Source: Panicum virgatum (Eukaryota; Streptophyta; Magnoliopsida; Poales; Poaceae). Taken from it: a stretch of DNA of 64,000 bases. The DNA is taken from NCBI RefSeq assembly GCF_016808335.1, contig NC_053140.1, forward strand, positions 27,522,086 to 27,586,085, written 5' to 3'. The notes under the pieces were generated by a model. That model saw only the letters and a program-made list of their open reading frames with translations, did not search any database and was not told where the DNA came from. Each line of letters opens with the position of its first letter. The stretch's first letter is position 1. Shown piece by piece: positions 10,701-21,962 of the stretch. Both the position numbers and the translations under genes were made by a program.

Positions 10701-13700
10701 GCAGGACATCTTGATATTAAACAGTGACAAACCTACTCTCCAAAAAATTTGCAGTCCTGGCAAGCTATGGACACTAATTTGTGTATATATGTGAAGCAAT
10801 AAATAAACACCCACTGAATATGAATTACAACATGGAGTTGTCACTTGTTACAGATGTTGCCCAAAACAAGAACATCGCCTCGTGTGAAATGAACGATATG
10901 AATTACAAAGAATGACTTCTCAAAGCTTGAACTGCTGTTCTGTGAAGAGCCATACAATGGGCTGAACAAAGGTGCAGTTTGGAAATACGTTTATTCATGT
11001 TATGGTATATTTAAGTCTTAAACCTTGCCCAAAACCTATTATGAAGTTATGTTCAGAAACAGGAAAGGCATATGAAAATCTCCTTCCATGCCATAGCCAT
11101 GCCGAGGCTGTACCCACGGCCAATATGCTTCAGACATTGGTAACCTCAATCACCAGCTGCCAATATGCGGTAGAACAAGATAACACATCTGAATACGAGC
11201 TCCAGATTTGCGTTGCATGGACTTTATAGTCTCACCACCCTTACCAATAACAAGACCCACCTAAAAAGGAACAAATCATAAGCAGAAAGAAAGAAAAAAC
11301 ATGTTGGAGCAATACTTATTAACTATATATTGAGAAATGGGCACTTGTGATTATTTCAAAAACTGTGATAATTTGTAGTCTTCTCATCCTAAAGTTAAGC
11401 TTATCAAGAAAAAACAGCATGTGTACTAACCTTGTTATTAGCAATTTTCATCTAGAACGTGTCGGCACCTGGCTGTAGTGCATTATATTTCTGGCCACCA
11501 GATCCAGTACAAGATGACCCAGCTTCAGCCTGCAGAAGATTGCAAGATCAACAGCATATATGCAAAAAGAAATGCAGAACAAAAGCTGTGGTTGTAACAA
11601 GTAATACCTCTGCCAGAACTTCTTTGATCAGCTGCTCAGCTTTGCTTATCTGCTCATGAGTGCCTGAAAGCTCAACTGGTCTTGTCTGTGCACCTGGTTC
11701 AGCTTCATTGTCACTTGTTACTTGAATCTTTGCTCCTGACTGAAGTTGGAGGTACCTGATAGTTTCCCCAGCTTTTTCGATAATAACACCAACCTACAGC
11801 AAGTCAACAACAGTGCCAGTTAACATGACTACTAACTTCACACTTTAGGTGATACTAACACGACTATAGATTTAGTGATTGAAAACAAATTGAACACAGC
11901 TTACCCTTCCGTTTCATATTTCAATCTTTTTGCTTGTACCCTGATATCCATCATATGAAGAGTACCGAGACGCACTGCTCGGTGAAGATAACGGTGGGAT
12001 AGAAGAACCACGAGAGTTCAGAATTCATTCGTGGTCATCAGAATTTATGGTGCGAAAATAGCTTCTACTTACTCAACACAAGTGCAATGTGCCCTCTCTA
12101 CCAGCCTGAGCGAAAATAGCTTCTACTTACTCAACACAAGTTTAGTTAGATTAAGCCTCTACTCTTCCACCACCAATCTACTGTACTGCAACGTGAAGCT
12201 GCAGAGCCACGAAGGATGCCCCGTGGTTACTTGCAGCTCGTGTCGTTATAAGATGGCGAATTGGTGATGACGAAAAAGCGCCTGCAAAAATAATTTTGAT
12301 AAGATTAGCTGCTGCTACCTACTATTGCGTCAATAGGAATACCAATACCACACAGGTTAAATTAACCGAGAAGCAGATTTGCGCATCACAGCAGCTCACG
12401 CTCAGGATCTGTCGATCCAGCCCCCAAATCGAAGCATAAAACAACCCAAAATCAACATCATGGAAGCAGCCATAAATCGTGAGCACAAACAGATCTCTGC
12501 GATCAAGAATGGGCTTAACGAGAAATCAATCCAGTGACTCACAATCACCGGCAGATCGAGGACGAGAAGCCGAGCCCCCCACCACCGATGCAGATTGAGG
12601 ACGAGAAGCCGAGCCCCCCCCCCCCCCCCCCACCGCCAATGCAGCCACCTCTACCACAACAGAAAGATTGCGCGACTGGTTTTGTCGACAGCGGGACATC
12701 GGCGTGGAGGCGGCGACGAATGCGACGGCGATGGCGAGGGCCCGCGGGGGGGGGGGGGGGGAGCCGACGGCAGATGTTGCGGGGGAGGCGGTGGCCTGGA
12801 CGCGGCATGCGGCGTCCGCCTGGTGACCGCGCGGACGAACGCGACGGCGACGGCGACGATGATGGCGAGGTCCCGGGGGGAGGCGACGACGGATGTCGTG
12901 GGGGAGACGGCGGCGGTGGCTGCGGCGTGCGGGAGTGCGGCGTCCGCCCGGAGTGGGCGCGGACTGCGGCGGCATGCGGGCGAGGGCGTGGGCGTGCGGG
13001 GGAGCTGGCATGCGAGAGAAGTGGGCGAGATTAGCAGGCGGGAGGTGTGCAGCGGCGAGATTGGATCGGAGGAGAAGGATCGCAGGTGGAGATTCAAACT
13101 GACGAATCACGATCCTCGGAGGCTTAACCAAAGTTGGGGGGCCACGATGTACACCAAAAAAGTCACCCTTAGCCTCTTTTTAGTAGTAGAGATTTTTAGA
13201 CTTCTATTGAGTTGTGGTAACTAATACTAGGGGATTAGTATTTGTTTTGTGTATCAACTCAGATCCTATGGATTTGCATCTGTTGTCTGCAAGTTTACGG
13301 TGGTGCTTATGTGTTGAAGCGCAGTCTCCAACATGCAGTTCTCTCAGAATACTAGAATTAATTTTCCCCTTAATTTTCCAGTGTCAAGCTACAAATGAAG
13401 AAGAAATTTTTGAATTCCAGGACAAGGGCTCACTTTTACCTCTTGGTTGGATTCACGTAAGTCCAGCACTTGGTTTTGTTAATGCAATATTTTTGACCAA
13501 GTCAATAAATTACTTGTGTTTATTTAGACTTAAAGTGTCTATCTCTATTTTTTTATGTTTTATTGTATATTTATATTTATATTTATATTGAAGGAGCACA
13601 TCTGGAAAAAATGTTCTAATCCAAAATTATTTTCACTGCTTTTCACTTAATGCTCCTAAAATCATGCTTACGCAGAATAACTAACAGTGACCAAACTGCT

Positions 13701-16271
13701 TTAGCGCTACGAAGGTGTTCTATGTCCACCCATTCAGCATGATGCTCTGTTGCTTTGGTTACTGATTTTTTATTATGGACTATTAAGACAAAAACGACCT
13801 TAGCTGCCCTCAAATATATATGTAGGAAATTTCTACATGCGCTGGGTAATTTCTACATGTTATCATTTTAGCTGTCAAACTTCCATAAAACTATATAGGC
13901 TATACTTCGATGACATGAAAAACTTTAGATTTGCTGCAAGAAATACCTTCAAAATCAATATTGCTGCTTTCGTGCTAACATATTTCTATGAAAACTAGTT
14001 GTCAGAGTTGCGTGTTACAATCCATCCTTTACCCATCGGATCATATTCTTAAAAACTGTTTGTTTTTTTCTTTTTTCTATTTAGCGTCACCTATTATTGG
14101 AATGTTGAACGTTGTAGGAATGTAATACTGTAATTAGTTTACTATTTTTGATGATTTCTTTTTTTGTCATTCTTTCAGACACATCCAACACAGACCTGCT
14201 TCCTATCTTCCATTGATCTTCATAATCATTATGCGTATCAGGTAAGCACTGTACCTTGTTTCTGTACTTTCAAAACTATAACTATTACTCGTATTGTGCT
14301 CAGCACTTAAAGATGCCATTGTCCTATAAATGTCTCTGTTGCTGAAGAATGTTCTTCAAATCCAGATAAAGTTTACCATTCAGTTATTGTATAAAGATTT
14401 GAAAAGGAAAAAGTCTAAATTACTACCCTCAACTATAGCCAAAGTCTGGATAACCCCCTAAACTATTGTTTGGTTTATTTTACCCCCCAAATTATACTCT
14501 TTGGTTCAAATTACCCCCTAACATAATTTATGTTTTTCATTTCTCCATGTATAGGTGGAGTTTTAAGTTGAAATTTTACAAGATGATAGTACATATCATA
14601 ACACATATTAGAAAAATATATCATAATTTTTTATCATTATTGTGATATGTTAGAATATTTAACAAAAATTAAACATTGGAGTTCAAAATTATATGAAAAA
14701 TGAAGTTGAAAAATTATAAAAATTTTCTAAAATATGCATCCTGATGTCCACTACCACTCTACAAAATTTGAGGTTAAAATTCAACTTGTGTATGGAGAAA
14801 CAAAAAGAACAAATTGTATTATGGGGTAGAATGAACTAAATGGCATAGTTCAGGGGTTAAATTGGACCAAGTTATAGTTTAGGGGGTTATCCGGACTTTG
14901 GCTATAGTTGAGGGGAGTAATTTAGACTTTTTCCATTTGAAAATTTAGAATGCATGGTCGCAATGCAGTTCTTGTCAATATCTAGATCATTTACTAAATT
15001 GGTTTTGGCTTGTTCTGCTTGACGATGATTTCGCTTGAAACAAGTATCAGGAAGGCTGACTTTTGCTTGGAGTCATGGTGTCTTATTTGTCATGTTTTTG
15101 TTTACACCATAACATAAATTTATAAAGTTTAAAATTATGAGTTTTTTGTTATTACTTATTAGTAGCTTTATCGTGACTTGTGAAATGTCTTCAGTATCAC
15201 CACAAATTTTGTGGTGAAGTACATCTTGGGTATATACTCCGTTGGCTTTTGCAAATGCTATCTCTCCACATTTTTATTTCAACAATGTTTGATTTTTATT
15301 TTATTTGACTTGACCATTGTTTCTTCTCATCTTGTTGGCTACAGATCATGCTACCTGAAGCGATTGCCATTGTTATGGCACCAACTGACACAACAAGGTA
15401 CTTGTTCCATTGATGTCACATCTAACCTTTTGGTCTACCCTTTATGTCACATCTAACCTATTGGGCTATCTAGTTCAGCTGGCTAGAGTTAAGATTTAGA
15501 GTGCTACTATTTATAATATTGGCAAATGCTAAAGTTGGTCTCTCTATTCCAACTTTGTTCAATGTTTACTGTTAGACCATGGGATGAATGCTATTTTTTT
15601 CCTTAACAAAAAATTGATTAACCTAGGAGGAACTAGGTGACAATGTAAGAAATATGCACACAAACTTGAGTCTAGGAAACATTTGCACCTATGAACTTAG
15701 CTAGGCTGAATTATCAACATTCCTTATCCATAACTCAATTTCATGCAGCAAATTATGTAAGATCTTGACTATTAATGAAAGCATTAAAAAAATCAATGGT
15801 GCCCTTGTGTGTCTGCTCCTTTTGTTAGTTCTGATAGCTGTAGAGTATCATTAAGCTTCTTAGCAGTATAAATTGGGTAAAGCTCCTCAGTTGCAGCTAT
15901 TTTGCAGCCCTATGCTTTTTATGAAGTTGCCAAACCTGAAATAATGAATCACATTCAAAGTCGCATTTGCAATACTAATATGTGGTATCCTGTTGTGTTT
16001 TCCCCGTGAACATCCTATTGTGCTTTCCCCGCGAACATCCTGTTGTGCCATTTAGTAATATGATTACTGCATTATGTTTCATTGGAACAGAAAGCATGGC
16101 ATATTTCATCTCACGGATCCATGTGGCATGGGTGTGATCCATGATTGTGATGCTACTGGATTCCATCCCCATGAGGAGCCCCTAGATGGCACGCCAATCT
16201 ACGAGCATTGCTCCCATGTGTACGTGAACCCGAACGTGAAATTTGAGATGGTTGACCTACGTGCAGTGTGA
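1722..16271 (+). CDS. AMSH3: AMSH-like ubiquitin-specific protease (AMSH3 type), 14 exons
   Basis: JAMM zinc metalloprotease that removes (typically K63-linked) ubiquitin chains on endosomal/ESCRT cargo. Exons: 1722-1850, 2025-2089, 3383-3476, 3687-3851, 3986-4092, 5405-5510, 5604-5650, 5752-6061, 6243-6332, 6406-6468, 13382-13456, 14179-14241, 15345-15397, 16091-16271. All introns are GT-AG, phases agree, and the total is 1548 nt (515 aa plus stop) with no internal stop. The N-terminal part (to about residue 100; YFRIADNLLRQ, ETIPKHHDY, NELESLKPVVQ) is the AMSH MIT-like helical region; a variable linker follows. The C-terminal MPN+ domain has the catalytic Glu in NLETCGILAG, the ligands in GWIHTHPTQTCFLSSIDLH, and the second zinc site Cys/His in CDATGFHPH. 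Exon 3 carries GPHNSK, which other AMSH proteins may lack. Intron 10 (6469-13381) is swollen by nested transposons. In other introns I see only MITEs or nothing. Identity confidence is high; the AMSH3 rather than AMSH1 assignment is inference from length and N terminus. Confidence 0.93.
2344..3187. mobile_element. Non-autonomous Mutator-like element in AMSH3 intron 2
   Basis: The direct repeat AAGGTGGCT lies at 2335-2343 and again at 3189-3197, the 9-bp target duplication expected for Mutator-like elements (10 bp if the preceding C is counted). Just inside are related inverted ends, TGTTACACGGATAC on the left and the complement of GTATCTGTGTAACA on the right, continuing imperfectly for about 40 bp. 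The interior (about 845 bp) has a GC-rich middle with no recognisable transposase, so this is a deletion derivative or a Pack-MULE with an unidentified filler. Confidence 0.65.
4150..4263. mobile_element. Degenerate MITE-like inverted repeat
   Basis: CCATCCCAAATTTGG and TTTTCTAG on the left face TAGAAAAG and AATTTGGAAC on the right as an imperfect inverted repeat in AMSH3 intron 5, directly next to a better-preserved Stowaway-like MITE. Confidence 0.5.
4266..4499. mobile_element. Stowaway-like MITE in AMSH3 intron 5
   Basis: The ends are CTCCCTCTGTTCCAAATTAT on the left and the complement of ATAATTTGGAACGGAGGGAG on the right, flanked on both sides by TA (4264-4265 and 4500-4501). Size (234 bp), termini and TA duplication fit the Tc1/Mariner-derived Stowaway class. 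It has no coding capacity. Confidence 0.88.
6579..6846 (-). repeat. 3' LTR of the intron-10 retroelement
   Basis: It starts TGTTATGATT and ends CCATAACA. A TATATATA motif (complement of 6718-6727) is a likely TATA box. This copy is uninterrupted and therefore shows what the Helitron-split copy looked like before insertion. Confidence 0.88.
8102..9424 (-). mobile_element. Helitron (1.3 kb) nested in the retroelement LTR
   Basis: The minus strand ends GCAACGCACGGGCATATTAA then CTAG, followed by host T; its 5' end is TCTCTCCTATTTCTC preceded by host A. Comparison with the intact LTR at 6579-6846 shows the break falls exactly between A and T (TTAA/TTCTTC), the Helitron target rule. There is no RepHel coding sequence, so it is non-autonomous. 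The part near the 5' end (about 8640-9300) is GC-richer and could be captured host DNA, but I recognise no gene. An (AT)n run lies near 8153-8169. Confidence 0.85.
11140..12010 (-). pseudogene. Captured KH-domain (FUBP-like) gene fragment
   Basis: Four exon-like blocks on the minus strand keep introns and matching phases: 11905 to about 12010 (ends SKKIEI-stop-NGR), 11608-11793 (62 codons), 11431-11529 (33 codons) and about 11140-11260. The 62-codon block is a KH domain of the far-upstream-element-binding type (GETIRYLQLQSGAKIQVT, then QISKAEQLIKEVLAE). The last block starts a second KH domain with an intact loop (VGLVIGKGGETIKSMQ). In the first KH domain the GxxG loop reads EKAG, so its first Gly is lost. 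In-frame stops lie at the IEI/NGR junction and at 11452-11454. Such proteins bind single-stranded RNA or DNA; this copy is a transposon-borne fragment and unlikely to work. Confidence 0.85.
12526..13131. other. GC-rich low-complexity block inside Helitron
   Basis: Very GC-rich, CGG/CGA-repeat-like sequence with runs of C (near 12617-12631) and G (near 12747-12761). It is open in several frames on both strands, giving Pro/Arg/Gly-rich translations. This is what compositional bias produces, so I call no gene, though it may derive from a captured 5' exon or promoter. Confidence 0.5.
14406..14934. mobile_element. MITE with long inverted ends in AMSH3 intron 12
   Basis: Left end GGAAAAAGTCTAAATTACT and right end its complement; the inverted match continues for about 60 bp with few mismatches (both arms contain CAACTATAGCCAAAGTC and CCCCCTAAACTAT). 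The 9-bp direct repeat ATTTGAAAA flanks it (14397-14405 and 14935-14943), pointing to a Mutator-derived MITE. There is no coding sequence. Confidence 0.82.
15987..16049 (+). repeat. 25-bp tandem repeat, 2.5 copies
   Basis: Units of the form ATCCTGTTGTGTTTTCCCCG plus TGAAC repeat at 15987, 16012 and (partly) 16037, inside AMSH3 intron 13, 40 bp before exon 14. Confidence 0.75.
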
Positions 16272-17399
16272 GAAGCCATGGTTCCCTTTTGGCATAAATT
16301 GCCAGTTATACTTCTAGCAGGTGACCTTTTCAGATCCAAGAACCACAGCGGTTGTACATAGCTATTTTATTCCATTTTCATGTACATAACTTCTATATTG
16401 AATGGAGGCTTTGTTTTCATATCTGGGGTTAAGTGACATCAATCTAGGCACCATGGTGTGTGTGTGTGTGTCTGTCTGGGGGTGGGGGTGGTTGCTTCGT
16501 TTTATACCCTTTCAAGTGTTATTTTGTTTTTTACTTCCCTTTTGGTAATAAAAGCTAGTCTGAGTGGGGTCGCGCTTGCACCATTGCGTGGCACGCACTT
16601 CGTTTTTTTCTCAATGGCTTGCCATGTGTTGGCTTGCGCGCCCATTGTCTTTGCGTATTTTGATATTAAAGGAGAGAGTTAATTTGCATTTTTGTATAGT
16701 ATGTGAGCAGATGGCTAATTATTTGCGCTTGTGATCATTTTAACTTTGTTTCTATTTGGCTATATACAATTATTTACAAATAGTAAAAAAGGTAAGCATG
16801 TTAACTATTTTTTATAAAAACTTATTGCTATTTGGTTATAAACAATTGTTTACAAATAGTAAAAATAGTAAGCAGGGTAGTAATTGTCAATATTTTGAGA
16901 TAATAATTGTCAATATACAGTATCAGAAAGAGTTCTTATAAATGGAAAATATACATATGATTACTTGAAATTTAACAGAATCTAGTTATAGGTGTCCTGC
17001 AAGGGCTGCATCATCTTTCCAAAAGAATTAGTGTCCTGCAATGACTGTACGTAGATAAATCTTGTACACTTGTGCTAGGACAGATGAATCTAGGGGTGGT
17101 AAAGGGAAGTTTGATTTAGATAATTTAAGAGCCGAGCTTTAAAAGGGCCGGATTTTAATTTTATATAATTTTGAGTTAAAAATATACAAAAGTCAAGGTC
17201 AAGTTGGATTGTGAAGAAACCATTAGGGCTATGATCTGGTACCACCCTTAGATATATCTCCTTTGCTTATCCTTTTGGGAAGCCATGCTTGGTAAATAGA
17301 ACTCTTATGAATAACAACTGAACATGAAATTAGAAAAAATGTTAATTTAGATCTACTAAGGTTAATGGAATACTCAAAACTGATAAGGGCCTTTTTGGC
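16272..17399. other. AMSH3 3' UTR and gene-free flank
   Basis: No coding sequence is supported. The 3' UTR probably ends within the first few hundred bases; an AATAAA lies near 16547. A short GT run is at 16455-16471. A 76-bp direct duplication (units starting about 16752 and 16828, each with ACAAATAGTAAAAA) is visible. The rest shows nothing. Confidence 0.5.
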
Positions 17400-17402
17400 A
17401 AG

Positions 17403-17727
17403 GGCCGTGTTTGGTTGAGGTGGAAAAAAATTTCGCGAAAACTTTTTGGCCCTTTGACCAAAAATTTAGAGTATCAAATGAAGTCTAATTACAAAACCAC
17501 CTCCACAACCCCCTGTAAATCGCGAGACGAATCTAATGAGGCATTTGACCGCGCGATTAGAGGATGGTTACTGTCATTAGATTCATCAATTAATTACCGT
17601 CATTAGATTCATCGCGAAAAGTTACATCCGTCCCTGAAAAGGTTTTGCAAATAGACTTCATTTAGTACTCCATGCGGACGTTCGTCTTTTTATGTAAACT
17701 TGATTTGACAAGTTACCAAACACGGCC
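17403..17727. mobile_element. MITE with GGCCGTGTTTGGT termini
   Basis: Inverted ends GGCCGTGTTTGGT are flanked on both sides by AAG (17400-17402 and 17728-17730). The 3-bp duplication suggests a PIF/Harbinger-like MITE. The interior has the motif GCGAGACGAATCTAATGAG, very common in this grass MITE group. Confidence 0.75.
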
Positions 17728-18473
17728 AAGTTTGTAAATTTTACAAAAGAGATATTAAACACCTGTAATCCCTTGCGCATTAGGAATACCCTGTCTATTT
17801 CCGCTTATAATTTGTTCTTCGGATAGAAAGAAACAAACACTGCAGCTCAGTCTTAGCTTAGTACTATGGTCTATGGATAGCACAAGCAAAATAATTATCA
17901 CGAAACATATACGGATACAGAGGAAGTCAACAACAGTGGAAAGATCATGTGATTCTGCTTTGAAGCTGCTGGCCTGCTGCTAGAGATACCCAAATCGTGG
18001 TCTGCTGCTAGCCTGCTCCCTAAGGATGGAAAATGATCAGATTCGGATAGCTTCTTTTTATCACACTAGTAGGATGTACGTGTGGCACACACTAAAGAAC
18101 AACGTTACAAAAAAAACATCAAATTTTTGTTGCAACAAATATTTTTATAAAAAAATACATATGGTGAACACAAACGGCGAGATCTCAATTGTGATGAAAA
18201 TAGACAAAATATCCAAAATATGAAAAGTGTATAATTATAAAAAATATAAATGGTATGTATAAGTTAGTAGAGTGTACATGCGCCCGAGCATGTTTAAAAT
18301 AAATTACATATTCTCACAAGAAATTCATTAAACATCAAATTATAAACTTTCTTTCGCAGCTCAGCCAGGAATGCTACAATCGCTACCAAACGAGGAGAGA
18401 GCAAAATGTTTCACTTATGAATCACTTAGGTCAACTTCCATTTTTTTCCTAGGCATGTGAGCGCACTTAGGGC

Positions 18474-18782
18474 GATTTTTTTTTAGATCAAGATTGGCTC
18501 TATTCATTCACTCAAAAATCAGAGTATCCAATTTCCTTGATGCAACCAGGGATACAACGCCCGGAAGACCAAATCAGCCGATTGCTCGCCCGATCGAGCC
18601 GGCACATGAGCCACCTCATTAGCACTACGAGTTACATGAATGAAAGACATAGAAGAAAAATTGCATGCCAATAATTTGATATCAGCTATTATGGAGCCTG
18701 CTGCAGTTCTATCTTTACCATGCGCACTGCCGATCTGTTGCTGTGGATCATCGGGTCTTGATGTGCACGTGCACGTCTCCAT
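18474..18782 (-). pseudogene. LINE 3' end fragment with RNase H-like domain
   Basis: On the minus strand an 87-codon frame contains SFIHVTRSANEVAHVPAR, the end of the RNase H-like domain that closes ORF2 of many plant LINEs. It is followed by an A-rich tail (plus-strand T run at about 18476-18485). The reverse transcriptase part is missing, as in the usual 5'-truncated LINE copy. Confidence 0.7.
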
Positions 18783-20451
18783 TTGCTGCTAATTGATTGA
18801 ACTTGCCGTTCAGCATCTGATCTCTGCTGCATTAAGAACCATATCATATGAAATATTGTATCATGTCATAATAAAAACATACACTTTTTCTTAATTAGAA
18901 ATACAAATTATAGTTTGTACACGTCTGGAGCTTAATCACACCAAACAGCAGTATTGCACAATTGAAACATGATTTTTCACATATAGTTTTATTTGGATGT
19001 GGTTTACCCACAACTCATCAAAATTGGTAAAAGTAGACAAATATAGTTTATGAGTTGTATCTAATAATTTTAAACTTGGCTCCTTGGTAGCAGCCCGACA
19101 CCTAGGTGCTTCCAAATTATTATAAACAACAACCCAAAATCAATAAATGTCACCATGTAGTTTCAGCTAATTCTGGCACGCCCTTATCTACTACAGTATA
19201 AGTCCAAATGCATTAATAAAAACTTACCTGCACAACTGATGAATGAATGTAAAGTAGTGTGTCATTATGTTTGCACTTTGCACCAAGAAGCGCTATTAGA
19301 GAGTAAGCACTTTCACAACTCAGCTTGGGAAACATTACTTTCACTGTGAGATGAATTTGTACGTGGTTGGCTTAACCAATAAGAGAGAACAATGGACAAT
19401 CCAGCTCGAGCACCCAATAAGATACTCATTGTGGCATATCTTTGTTTCATGTGAAAGAATGAGAAAGTTAGCAACTCAAAGGAATGTCATGAACAATTTA
19501 CAAAATTTGACAAAGCAAGAAATTTCAAAGATGCTAAACTTATTAATACCTGAAGGCATTGAATTTTGCCATTCAAAAAGTAGTCGAGTATCAAATGGTA
19601 GACTTAATTAAACCAACAAATTCCTATGCTTGAGGCAATATGAGCTTAATCATTAGAATAACTCATGCCAAGGCCACCATATATTTGTGTGTGAAATATC
19701 AGCACCAGCTCTGTCTGAACAAGCACCCAATCCAACCATCATGAACCAAGACGACTAATGGGGGAATATATATAAACGTCACCTCTGTAAGGTAACACTG
19801 CACGAGTTGTTCTAACTGTTTGAGAAGCAACAGTCAGTGACATCATGAGATTCATGATATATAAATGAATAACGAAAGGAGAACAGTGCAAGGATTTGGT
19901 CTGGAAAAAAGTGGAAGGATATATACAAATAGCCATTGGCGCCTTTGTCTCAAGAGAAGAAAAACTGGAACACACCTTGATCTGCTCCTAAAGCTTTGTC
20001 TTGCTTGTGCACATAGAGAGATGGTGCAAAGGCAGAGCTGTAGGGTGATCAAATATATCAATAATGAACTCCCCATATTCTCTGTACAATAAAGCATCAG
20101 ATCATTCCCTGAATGGACAAATGGCCCTTGAAGCCTGAAATATCATATCAATCAATGGCTCATGGATCACACACCATGCATGAAATAATTAAAATTGGAC
20201 CTGATCAGAGGTGATTGGTGATGTTAATTCGCTCGCAGTAGGGTGTTTGTTGTGCTGCCTTTGATCGTCATTGAGGAGATTTCTTTAATTGCTGCTAAGG
20301 TTGTCTTGGTATTCTGTGTGACATATATGGCTAAAAAACAGATCAAACAACATTTTGACATATGTAATTGACCAAACAAAAATGGCAGAACAGAACATAT
20401 ATCCAGAGCAGTAGTTTAGGAAAATGTATGGCATTATTTAAACAATGAAGA

Positions 20452-20676
20452 TTAAGAAATGTTGCTAAACAAGTAATAAACTTTAAACTTACACATGAAA
20501 AGCGGTTCAGTAGTCATGGCAGCCTGCAGATTCTGTCCACGGTAGCCAACAGCTATGTCCACAACACCTGCATCCATTTCATTTTGCATCAGCTCAAACA
20601 CTGATACAGCCCGCAGGTCTGTCCACAACTCCACACTCATTTTTAATACAAAAATACCACGGCATGTCGGCATCAA
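20452..20676 (-). pseudogene. Unrecognised exon-like segment
   Basis: An open minus-strand stretch reads naturally as protein (VELWTDLRAVSVFELMQNEM, later VDIAVGYRGQNLQAAM) and ends near a possible donor (GTGTAAG). Its codon use is far more gene-like than its surroundings. I do not recognise the family. Given its place in Helitron-rich DNA it may be a captured exon. Confidence 0.4.
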
Positions 20677-20689
20677 CGCTTCAATGCAA

Positions 20690-21720
20690 ACACTGGGCTA
20701 GGCCAGTTCGGTGAGGATTGCAGTGGTGTTGCCGAGCAGCCCCCGCGTGCAGCGCTACGGGCCGTCAGGGGTCGGAGCTGCCGAGTAGTGCCTTCGGCAG
20801 CACGAACACTGCCGCCACAGCCGCTCCTCACCGAAGCGCATCCCGTCGTGCGTCGTACCATGGGTCGCGCCGCCAGCGCACCCCGCTTGGGCAACGGGCA
20901 TCGAGGCTACACGGAAGAGTGGATCTGCACCTGTTCGCATCTGATTTTTTAACATGTTGAATGCGAATTACTCACAAGAAGATGAACAAGGCGGCGCCTC
21001 CATGCGCGTGACCAGCGCAGGCTGGTCCTCGTCGGGCCCTTGCGCCAGCGAGCTCCAACGCGTAGCTACTGCTGCACACCTGCTTCCTGCGCGCGTGCCT
21101 CGCCTGCACGGACGCGAATCGCCTCTGCTCCGCCGCAGCAGTCCTGCTGCTTGGCTCCTGCCGCTCACAGCAGCTCCCGCGCCTGCACGCTCGCGAGCAG
21201 GTCTGCACCTCCTCCCGCGTCCTGCTCCCACGCGCCCCGTGCGCGCAGCCTCGCTTGCCGCGGGTCCCGCGCACCGACCACCGTACGTGGCTGCACGCAT
21301 CGCCTGCTGCGCGCACGCGACTTGCCCTCCCGTACGCCGCCATTGAAGGCCCGCCCACCGCCAGATCCACGCCGACGGCCCGCCCACTCCTCCTCCCCAC
21401 GCCGCGCGGAGGGAGAGAAGCAGGGAGGGAAGGCGCCTGGTGAAGGAGAGGGCGCCGGGGAGAGGGCGCTGCCGGTGCGCCGCCGCCAGGGAAGGGGTTC
21501 TCGAGGTGTGGAGGGGGGAGGGGAGGAGGCGAGTGCGCCGCAGCCCGCCGGAGAGGGAAGAAGAAGGGGCTGTGGTTTAAAATTGTGGATTGGATCGGAG
21601 ACGGCGGAGGGGACGGGTTCACGCTCATGGCCGGGCGGCGTGCGTGATCTCCGGCGGGATGGAAGATGAGTGTGATTGCCGCGGAGGAGGGGAAGCGGCT
21701 AGGCGTGCTCCGCCAAAGGA
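20690..21720. other. GC-rich block without a supported gene
   Basis: About 1 kb of strongly GC-rich DNA, open in several frames on both strands with Arg/Ala/Pro-rich translations. No domain is recognisable. It resembles the GC-rich 5' blocks of the other Helitrons in this window. Confidence 0.45.
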
Positions 21721-21721
21721 T

Positions 21722-21962
21722 TTTTTAGTATTTAGAAGTATTAAATAAATATTAATTATAAAACTAACTGTAGAATTTTGGGACTAAATTGCGAGACGAA
21801 TCTAATAAGGTATCTTAATCCATGTTTAGCGAGTGGTTACTGTAGCATCACTGTAGCAAATTATGAATTAATTAGGCTCATTAGATTCGTCTCGCGAAAA
21901 AACACTCAACTGTCAAAAAACATTTATAAACATATTTTATTTAATACTATAAAATAGTAAGA
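21722..21962. mobile_element. MITE interior fragment
   Basis: It contains GCGAGACGAATCTAATAAG and, inverted, TTAGATTCGTCTCGCG around an ACTGTAGCA core, the same motif set as the MITE at 17403-17727. Clear terminal repeats and a target duplication are not visible, so it is a degraded or different member. Confidence 0.55.

Larger units (their letters stand above)
9638..13192 (-). mobile_element. Gene-capturing Helitron (3.6 kb) in AMSH3 intron 10
   Basis: On the minus strand the 5' end is TCTCTACTACTAAAAAGAGG (at 13192) preceded by A, and the 3' end is GCCCGTTGCAACGCACGGGC, a near-perfect hairpin, then ACGAAC and CTAG (at 9638) followed by T. These are textbook Helitron ends. No Rep/helicase gene is present. 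It carries exons of a KH-domain gene in its own orientation (11140-12010), and a GC-rich block (about 12530-13130) close to its 5' end. The rest (9660-11100) is AT-rich with nothing I recognise. Confidence 0.9.

Noticed and set aside
12526..13131. Overlapping long frames on both strands (up to about 200 codons)
   Set aside because: Extreme GC and low complexity open several frames at once; translations are Arg/Pro/Gly repeats without a domain.
20954..21669. Frames of about 130-220 codons on both strands
   Set aside because: Same compositional cause; no motif, no consistent splice or start context.
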